Made by a program: the position numbers and the translations under genes. From positions 61,889-125,888 of the forward strand of contig JARLHL010000002.1 of the NCBI GenBank assembly GCA_031292275.1: 64,000 nt of DNA. The letters run 5' to 3'. The DNA is from Desulfocapsaceae bacterium (lineage in GTDB: Bacteria; Desulfobacterota; Desulfobulbia; Desulfobulbales; Desulfocapsaceae). Each line of letters starts with the position of its first letter. Positions within the stretch are counted from its first letter, which is position 1. Shown in pieces: positions 45,937 through 52,760 of this stretch. The notes under the pieces were generated by a model. It had not been told where the DNA came from, made no database searches, and worked only from the letters and a program-made list of their open reading frames with translations.

Positions 45937-47553
45937 TTACCGTGATGGGCACTGTATGTCCTTGACCTTTTCCTCATAGGAAAACCCAGGGTCCCTTTCC
46001 TGCGTGTGGCAGTTGACGCACACCTGCCTTATCCCCGCCCTGTTCGGTTTGCTGCTCTCCGGGTTCTCTGCATGGGTTCTGCCCGGGCCATGGCAGATCT
46101 CACAGCCAACGGACTGCAGAGAGGATGGCAGGGTGAGAAGTTCCGTCCTTTCGGCAGGATTCTTGGGAGAACCTTTGATCTGAGAGGTCACATGGCACGG
46201 AAGGCATTCAGTATTCCTTTCCTGCTTAACCCTCTGCAGGCTTGCATAAGACCTGGCGTGCCGGGTTGACAACCAGAAATCAGACTGAGGCTGGTGGCAG
46301 GATCGGCATTGGGTGGGGCCCGCAAAGGGATGAGCAGGGTCTGCTGTGCCCTGAGCGACGGCATCGTTAATGATGCCTGTCTTGGAGGTCTGGCTGTTTA
46401 ACGTATTGATCTGCTGTTTGATTCCTGAGACGATTTGTTCCACTTTGGCGTCTTTTGGCAGAGAGGCGGAGAGGGTGATGGTCTTTGCCGTGAAGGTTGA
46501 AGGGACTGATCCCTTTGGGTTTTCAGCTTCATATTGTGCCTTCAGCGTCCCGATCTGCTGCATGAGATCCTGTCTGGTATTTTTTAGCTGGACCAACTGC
46601 CCGCTCCTGTCTGGCGAATTTTCTCCGGTAGTCTCCGCGGTGGCTATCTGGGTATTGACTGATTCGAGGCTGGATTTCAGGGCATCCATTCTTCTGTTCA
46701 GGTCTGATTTCCACTTGCCGGAATTGCCCCAGGCGATATCCAGGGCCATGAGGTATTTTCCCTGTGACAGTGTCCCTGCGAGGAGGGTGTTGTTGCGCTG
46801 GAAGGGGCCCGGTCCCGCCATTTGCGGATCCGCTGAAATAATAATGTTGATGGCCGGATAGCGCTGGGCGATCTCTTCATTGTCGTTTTGTGAAAGATTG
46901 GACAGAAGGATTATCTTGTCACATTTTTTGGATAAAATGAGGAGTTGAGCCGGCAGTATCGAACGCCAGTCACCCATGTGCAAGCCCTCCGGAAGTGAGG
47001 CCCTCTGGTTTGTCAAGCCGATGATGCCAATTCGCGTCTGGCCTGCAGCTTTAACGATGAAGGAGGGGAAAACGGGGGCGTTGGCCGCGTTAAGGATATT
47101 GGCGGATAGCCATGTCAGCGGCCTTCCCTCCGGTTTTGCAAGAAGATCGGTTCCGGCAGCCAGGTCCAGCGGGCCGACGGCTACAGCATCGTATCGCATC
47201 CTGGCGTAAGCCTCGCGGATTCCGGCGGCAGCGATCTTTTCCTGGAATGCACCCTGCAGGGGCGCCGTATGTTTGAACAGGAGGTTGCCTGCATCAAGGA
47301 CAAGAACCGGTCCCTGCGCCTGCTGTCTGGCCGTCTCTATCTGGTACGCCTTTCTGGACAGACCGCCCAGTTGATTGGCATGTCAGCCGCAGCCTTCAAT
47401 TTCGCCACCGACCTGGCCCGAATAGAGGAGACGCAACTGGTCATGAGCGAGCGCTGTCCGTGGCAGGAAGATCAGGAAAATGGTGAGAAGCAATCCGCAA
47501 TATACCAGAGGCGCAGCGGAGAAAATGAAATTGGGGCTTTTGGTGGTATTCAT
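45937..47553 (-). CDS. Selenocysteine-containing tetrahaem cytochrome with metallophosphoesterase-like domain (UGA recoded)
   Basis: Read from the ATG at 47553, this is a 538-residue exported protein with an in-frame TGA at 47385-47383, codon 57. Residues 1-36 are a signal peptide ending TALA. Next comes the motif GEIEGCG-U-HANQLGGLSRKA, matching the Cys-rich GELEPCGC..GGL..R motif at the same place in 5'-nucleotidase-like cytochromes. A metallophosphoesterase-like region follows (VLVLDAGNLLF, YDAVAVGPLDLA, GIIGLTNQ), in which canonical metal ligands look degraded. Then come a coiled coil (~280-345) and four haem sites: CRSCH 416-420, CLPCH 450-454, CEICH 484-488 and CVNCH 512-516. A SECIS-like hairpin lies just after the TGA. 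If TGA were a stop, the downstream part would have haem sites but no export signal. Function is probably periplasmic redox; the substrate is unknown. No strong ribosome binding site is seen. Confidence 0.88.
47348..47385 (-). promoter_or_regulatory. SECIS element with its UGA codon
   Basis: The UGA is at 47385-47383. In the mRNA, CUGGGC (47370-47365) pairs with GUCCAG (47359-47354), six pairs including one G-U, closing the loop GGUCU (47364-47360). An outer GCC/GGC pair (47379-47377, 47350-47348) extends the stem. The loop starts 18 bases after the UGA. In E. coli fdhF the GGUC loop also lies 18 bases after the UGA and encodes Gly-Leu in the same register (from knowledge of that gene). Confidence 0.85.
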
Positions 47554-48019
47554 TGGTCAAAGAATTGGAATTTAAAAAAGAGTGAAAGAAAATTCGTTTT
47601 AGGGGTTCTAAAAAAGGGCAGGGCGAGACAAGGGTGCGGCTCTCACTCCCGTCAGGTACTGATATTGGTAAAATATTCCTTTTCTTAAAAAATATCATAT
47701 ATGCTATAGTGAATCAATCAGGATAATGATTGCTGTCTGTGAATCAGTGCCTTTCTTGAATTGACGGCGCGTCGCATTGTCGCTTCCGGGGATTGTCGAT
47801 CGGAATGATGCCCCGGGGGCGGATCCGAATGGGGATGAAGGTGAGAAGGATTTTGGAATGATGAAGATACTGTATAAAAACCCCCATGGCATCGAGGTCG
47901 CATTCTGTGTTCAAAATATATCTGAAAACCGCAACGGTCGGAAGATTTCTGCTTGGCCTCATAGGTATGTATAGACTTGCTTTGCAGGATATGTGTTTTT
48001 TCTAACAGGCTTGCGGAAA
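47554..48019. other. Divergent region between the selenocytochrome and the cyclase
   Basis: 466 bases. It contains a promoter-like pair at 47682-47710 for the cyclase side. A 38-codon frame at 47860 (MMKILYKNPHG) lacks a good ribosome binding site and is not called. No repeat or RNA is recognised. Confidence 0.4.
47682..47710 (+). promoter_or_regulatory. Candidate promoter upstream of the cyclase gene
   Basis: TTCTTA (47682-47687) and TATAGT (47705-47710) are 17 bases apart in an AT-rich tract, 310 bases before the coding start. The long leader makes the assignment uncertain. Confidence 0.4.
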
Positions 48020-49609
48020 ATGAACGATACGACTCATGATATTTCTGCAAGAAAAATAGTGGTTGTCGATGCGGAGAGGCTCTCTCTGGACATGAGCCGG
48101 GCTGCGCTGGAACAATCGGGCCATCACGTCACCTGCGCGTATACGGGAGAGGAGGCTGTGGAGCTTGCCGCAACGATGCATTTCGAGCTCGCGGTGATCA
48201 GTGTCGTCCTGCCTGGAATAAACGGCATCGAAACCTTTGTGTCGATGCGGATGAAGGCTCCGAGTCTGGCGGGAATCCTCCTTTCGACTCCAACTGACAG
48301 CACCCTGATTGTGGAGGCAATGAATCAGGGCTTTGATGGTGTCATTGAGAAGCCTCTTAATCCGGATAATCTTGTCAAGGTGGTTAACGAAACCCTTGTA
48401 TTTGTACGATCCCGAGAGGAAAATACACGCTTAAAAACCCTTGCTCCCCTCTATAGGCTTGGCGAAAAATTTTTGTCTGCAACCTCTGCCGAGCAGATTT
48501 ATAATGCCCTTCTGGAGGCAGTATCCCGGGAAATTCACGTTCCCTCCATTTCCCTGATGATGTTTGACGAGGCCAGCGGTCGACTTAAGATCGTTGCCTC
48601 CCGCGGAATGAGCAAAGAACTGGCCGAGACCATCAGCATTAAACCCGGCGAACAGATTGCAGGGTGGGTTTACGAGAAAGGCAAGCCGGTGATCTTGAAT
48701 AAATTGACCCAGCATTATTCTCCTTTCTCCCGGTTGCTTACCCGGGATGCGATTGCGGCCTCGATTTCCTTTCCCCTGGTTTCCCGTGATCGGGTCATAG
48801 GTGTCATCAATATCAGTCAGATGGATTCTAATATTGAATACAGCCAGTCCGATATTGAGATGCTCTCCGTCATTACCGGCCAGGCTGTGATGGCACTTGA
48901 GAACGTGGCATCAATGGCAGAGCGGGAAAATGCCATCAGAGTCCGGGCAATGCTGGAACAATATGTCGCCCCGGAGGTTGCAGAACTGCTCATGGCCAGC
49001 AAACACAATCTGATGGATGTGGGTGGGGTTCAGGAAATCACGGTGCTCTTTGCCGATATCAGGAATTTTACCCATCTCGTCCAGCATCTTCCACCTGAAA
49101 AGCTGCGCATCTTTCTCAATGCCTTTTTTGATATCTTTTCAAATGTGGTCTTTTCCTGGAAGGGGACCCTGGACAAATTCATGGGAGATGCGGTCCTTGC
49201 AATTTTCGGTGCTCCCATAACCCTTGAAAAGGCCAGTTACGCCGGGGTGTCAGCGGCCTGCCAGATCCTGCACGAGTTCGAGATCCTGCAGAAACGATGG
49301 ATGCTGACCTCTGTCCTGTTCCAGGATATCGGGCTCGGTATCGGGATGAGTAAAGGCGAGATGTTCCTTGGCAATGTCGGATCGTCACGACGACTTGATT
49401 ATACGGTCATCGGGACGGATGTCAATATTGCCCAACGCCTTGCCGCCGATGCAAAATCCGGGCAGATTCTAGTTACCGGAACTGTGCATGCCGATATCGG
49501 TGAGGATTTTCCGTTTCGGAAGGAGAAGGCCAGGGTATTGAGGGGACTGGAAAAAGAGGTGGAGCTCTATTCCCTGGCATTGCCGGAGCGGAATGGCCAG
49601 GGACTGTAG
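48020..49609 (+). CDS. Pseudoreceiver-GAF-adenylate/guanylate cyclase
   Basis: A 529-residue signalling protein with three modules. Residues ~10-125 have a receiver fold (IVVVDAERLSL, VISVVLPGING, EKPLNP), but the phospho-acceptor Asp is Ser (VIS) and the second acidic-pocket residue is Ala, so it cannot be phosphorylated in the usual way. A GAF domain follows at ~150-300. The C-terminal class III cyclase has metal-binding Asp residues in VLFADIRNFTHL and KFMGDAVLAIFGAP, and the late VIGTDVNIAQRL motif. The Lys in GTLDKFMGD suggests adenylate rather than guanylate cyclase. The ATG at 48020 is preferred over an upstream GTG at 47993. A cNMP-binding protein gene lies ~3 kb downstream. Confidence 0.88.
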   Translation: MNDTTHDISARKIVVVDAERLSLDMSRAALEQSGHHVTCAYTGEEAVELAATMHFELAVISVVLPGINGIETFVSMRMKAPSLAGILLSTPTDSTLIVEAMNQGFDGVIEKPLNPDNLVKVVNETLVFVRSREENTRLKTLAPLYRLGEKFLSATSAEQIYNALLEAVSREIHVPSISLMMFDEASGRLKIVASRGMSKELAETISIKPGEQIAGWVYEKGKPVILNKLTQHYSPFSRLLTRDAIAASISFPLVSRDRVIGVINISQMDSNIEYSQSDIEMLSVITGQAVMALENVASMAERENAIRVRAMLEQYVAPEVAELLMASKHNLMDVGGVQEITVLFADIRNFTHLVQHLPPEKLRIFLNAFFDIFSNVVFSWKGTLDKFMGDAVLAIFGAPITLEKASYAGVSAACQILHEFEILQKRWMLTSVLFQDIGLGIGMSKGEMFLGNVGSSRRLDYTVIGTDVNIAQRLAADAKSGQILVTGTVHADIGEDFPFRKEKARVLRGLEKEVELYSLALPERNGQGL

Positions 49610-49616
49610 AGGAAGA

Positions 49617-49847
49617 CTAGCCTGCACATTCAACGATATACAATGAACCCGCCATGCTGATTCTATCGCCGTGGCGCAACTGCCTTCCGCGCCGTAATTC
49701 CCTCTGGCCATTGACTGCGACCTCGCCGTTCAGGATCCGTATCTTTGCCTCCAGGCCATTCTCGACAATTCCCGCATGCTTCAGAAATTGACCAAGACGA
49801 ATTGGGGGCCTGGAAATTCTAATTACGCACTGTTCCGATGACTGCAT
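49617..49847 (-). CDS. S4-domain RNA-binding protein (YbcJ-like)
   Basis: A 76-residue protein consisting almost only of an S4 RNA-binding domain: PIRLGQFLKHAGIVENGLEAK and ILNGEVAVNGQRELRRGRQL. Stand-alone proteins of this size (YbcJ/YaaA type) bind structured RNA, with poorly known roles. The start at 49847 (MQSSEQCVIRIS) matches the family length; 49877 (MHTPES) is also possible. The open frame continues to 50015 without a start signal. It converges with the cyclase gene (7 bases between stops). Confidence 0.8.
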   Translation of the reverse strand: MQSSEQCVIRISRPPIRLGQFLKHAGIVENGLEAKIRILNGEVAVNGQRELRRGRQLRHGDRISMAGSLYIVECAG

Positions 49848-50192
49848 AAGTGGTATCGTGGACTCTGGAGTATGCATGGCTTCTATGATGGGGGAATCTG
49901 TGACAATGCCTGTCAGATAAAGAATGTCGGGGGTATATTCTTTTCCGGAGAAGAGGGTGTTTCGGGTTGAAGAAAATGGATACACAGGAAAACCTTGTCT
50001 TCCTATTCTCCGCATTATAACGGACTTTTCAGATAATGGAAAGAACCGGAAGGCCCGTTTCCCGTATCATGACGGAGACGGAAGGGGACGCAGGATTGGC
50101 GAGTATCCCTTAGTGATAAAATTTCGCATAAATGGAAATGATGTGATTGTTTGTTTATTGAAAGGTATTAATTACTACAAGAGGTAAAGATT
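49848..50192. other. Divergent intergenic region
   Basis: 345 bases between the S4 protein and the aldehyde dehydrogenase. The part near 50110-50175 is AT-rich and probably holds the dehydrogenase promoter; no single -35/-10 pair stands out. No gene. Confidence 0.35.
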
Positions 50193-51644
50193 GTGAAGTT
50201 ATGTGATCCTGCTTTATTCAGGCAGGAATGCTACATTAATGGCAGGTGGATATCCTCGCGGAAGACCATTGTTGTAACCGATCCGTCTGATGGTGCAGTG
50301 CTCGGCTCCGTGCCGGCATTGGGCAGGGACGAGACCGAACAGGCAGTCAGGGGCGCCGGAGAGGCCTTCCCCCTCTGGAGCAGGTTGACAGCCAAGAAAC
50401 GATCCCTGGTCCTTAAACGATGGCATGCGTTAATTTGTGAAAATGAAAACGATCTTGCGTACATAATGACCTGTGAGCAGGGAAAGCCCCTGTCCGAGGC
50501 CGTCTCGGAGATTCAATCTGCAGCCGCTTATATCGAGTGGTTTGCCGAAGAGGCGAAAAGGGTGTATGGTGACACCATTCCCATGTCGCAGGAAGGAAAA
50601 CGCATCATCGTTCTGAAAGAACCTGTAGGCGTTTGTGCGGCCATTACGCCATGGAATTTCCCCTCGGCCATGATTGCGAGAAAGACGGCGCCTGCACTTG
50701 CCGCCGGCTGTACTGTTATTGTCAAACCGTCTGAATTGACCCCGTTTTCTGCGATGGCGCTGGCTGAACTTGCTGATCGAGCTGGCTTTCCGCCGGGTGT
50801 CTTCAATGTTGTGACAGGGCCGGCTGAGGAGATTGGATCTGTTCTGACCGGCAGCGTCGATGTCCGTAAGTTGAGTTTCTCGGGCTCGACAGCTGTGGGC
50901 AGACTCTTGATGCGTGATTGCTCCGACAGTCTGAAAAGGATATCACTCGAACTGGGTGGACATGCACCCTTCATAGTTTTCGAAGATGCCGACATTGATG
51001 CCGCCGTCGCCGATGCGGTGGCATCTAAGTTCAGAAATTCCGGCCAGACCTGTGTCTGTGCCAATCGGTTTATTATTCATGATTCTGTCTATACGGAATT
51101 TGTGGAAAAATTTGTGCAGGCCGTCGAACAGCAGCTTTCAGTCGGTCCCGGGCGTATTTCGGACCATAATCAGGGTCCGCTCATCGATATGGATGCCGTA
51201 GAAAAAATAGAAGATCAGATCAGGGATGCGTTAAGCAAGGGTGCAAGGATAGCAACCGGCGGAAGCCGGATACCCGGAAAGGGCTATTTCTTTGAACCGA
51301 CTGTGCTGCTCAATGTGCTGCCGACAATGAAAATACTGCGGGAAGAGACCTTTGGCCCTGTCGCTCCCGTTTCCAGTTTTACAACGGAATCAGAGGCTGT
51401 TGCGATGGCAAACGACTCGGAATACGGGCTGGCCGCCTATTTTTACAGCAGAGATGTCGCAAGGGCCTGGCGGGTCACGGAATTGCTGGAGTACGGGATG
51501 GTCGGGGTTAATACCGCGCGGCTCTCATCGGAGGCGGCTCCCTTTGGCGGGATGAAAAAGTCGGGCCTTGGCAGGGAGGGCTCCAAATACGGTATGGACG
51601 AATATCTCGAAATAAAATATATGTGTATTGGCAGAGTATCTTAG
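50193..51644 (+). CDS. NAD(P)-dependent aldehyde dehydrogenase, succinate-semialdehyde type
   Basis: A 483-residue aldehyde dehydrogenase most like GabD. Seen are PWNFPSAMIARKTAPALAAG, the cofactor-loop FSGSTAVGRLL, catalytic Glu in LELGGHAPFIV and catalytic Cys287 in SGQTCVCANR. EETFGPVAPV near the C-terminus is typical. The GTG start at 50193 has GAGG eight bases upstream. The succinate-semialdehyde preference is inferred from overall family resemblance; other short aldehydes are possible. It appears monocistronic. Confidence 0.88.
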   Translation: MKLCDPALFRQECYINGRWISSRKTIVVTDPSDGAVLGSVPALGRDETEQAVRGAGEAFPLWSRLTAKKRSLVLKRWHALICENENDLAYIMTCEQGKPLSEAVSEIQSAAAYIEWFAEEAKRVYGDTIPMSQEGKRIIVLKEPVGVCAAITPWNFPSAMIARKTAPALAAGCTVIVKPSELTPFSAMALAELADRAGFPPGVFNVVTGPAEEIGSVLTGSVDVRKLSFSGSTAVGRLLMRDCSDSLKRISLELGGHAPFIVFEDADIDAAVADAVASKFRNSGQTCVCANRFIIHDSVYTEFVEKFVQAVEQQLSVGPGRISDHNQGPLIDMDAVEKIEDQIRDALSKGARIATGGSRIPGKGYFFEPTVLLNVLPTMKILREETFGPVAPVSSFTTESEAVAMANDSEYGLAAYFYSRDVARAWRVTELLEYGMVGVNTARLSSEAAPFGGMKKSGLGREGSKYGMDEYLEIKYMCIGRVS

Positions 51645-51651
51645 AATAGGT

Positions 51652-51665
51652 ATATGATATCATAT
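51652..51665. promoter_or_regulatory. Palindrome after the aldehyde dehydrogenase
   Basis: ATATGATATCATAT, a perfect 14-bp palindrome 8 bases past the stop and ~160 bases before the lipoprotein gene. It may be an operator or simply AT-rich sequence. Confidence 0.3.
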
Positions 51666-51822
51666 CATTATGCGGCAGATTGCTCCATTGTCTCTTCGGA
51701 GACTCGAAAAAGGCGTTGGGATGTTTCTTCGTGAGATGTTCATCCATGGCTCCATCGTCTGGAATAAATAATGTTTTGTATAGAGATAACTGATGGAATA
51801 ATTTAATAACGGAGGGCGAGAA

Positions 51823-52476
51823 ATGAATACAATTATAGATAATTATCGGGTAGTTTGCAGTTTAGTTGTTGTTTGCACCCTGTTTCTTTTCACAAGCTGC
51901 TCAGGAAGGAGCACTTCTTCACCGGATGAATTGCCTGCACTCTCCAATACTGTCGGCAATTACTCAGATATCGAGTTGCCGGCGGAAATGAAGTGGACCG
52001 GCAAGGGGACCATGGCCATCAACACAGACTCGTTCTCCGGTGGAGTCCTTGAGTATAGCGGCAGAGTGGAGTTAAACTCTCTGAAGGACTTTCTTATCGC
52101 GTCCATGAAGAGGCATGGCTGGAAACATGCGGGAGAGGCAACATACAGCAGTATTCTTCTCGCCTTTACAAAGCCAAATAAGACATGCATGGCAATCCTC
52201 AATGAAGGGCTCGGCGGCACGTTTGGCTACTCCTATGTGACGCTCTATGTGACATTTGATAAGATTGCTGCCAGGGGATCACAGTCCTACGAAGAACCCG
52301 CTAGGGGTACGGACAACAGCTACTACGGACAGCCCAAAGGTGGGGACAACAGCTCTTCTAAAGGGGGGGACAGCAGTCCTTACGGACAGTCTAAAGGTGG
52401 AGATAAATATGGCTCTCCCAAAGGCAGCGATTCCTCCAGTGCGCCGATGGACCCCTTTGATGGTCCCTATAAATAA
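51823..52476 (+). CDS. Putative lipoprotein with Gly/Asp/Ser-rich tail
   Basis: A 217-residue protein with a signal sequence ending LFLFTSC (lipid-attachment Cys at residue 26). The central domain (~45-155) begins IELPAEMKW and has the pattern VLEYSGRVELNSLKDFLIASM. I recognise it only as a domain common in uncharacterised Desulfobacterota lipoproteins. The last ~60 residues are low-complexity, with repeated YGQPKGGD/YGQSKGGD units that are also visible as DNA repeats. GGAGGG precedes the ATG. Confidence 0.7.
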   Translation: MNTIIDNYRVVCSLVVVCTLFLFTSCSGRSTSSPDELPALSNTVGNYSDIELPAEMKWTGKGTMAINTDSFSGGVLEYSGRVELNSLKDFLIASMKRHGWKHAGEATYSSILLAFTKPNKTCMAILNEGLGGTFGYSYVTLYVTFDKIAARGSQSYEEPARGTDNSYYGQPKGGDNSSSKGGDSSPYGQSKGGDKYGSPKGSDSSSAPMDPFDGPYK

Positions 52477-52760
52477 TATCAGAAAAACCGAAGTGAGTAT
52501 GCGGAGCGTAATCTGCCTAACCTGCAGCCGTCTGTCTGGAGAGGCGGATTTTCGCTCTTCACTGAGGTGAGATTATATACCGGTAATGCATTCTGAATGG
52601 AGTGATGCCGGCAGGCACGGCAGGACAGGCTTGTCGTTGTGGTACGCCTGTGAATCGAATCGACCAGAGAAGTGGGGAGTCGTTTGTTGGATTAATCTGG
52701 CCGTGTTGCGGCATGTTTGAACTTTGATGGTCTGACCGGATACGGATTGTAGCTCTATCT

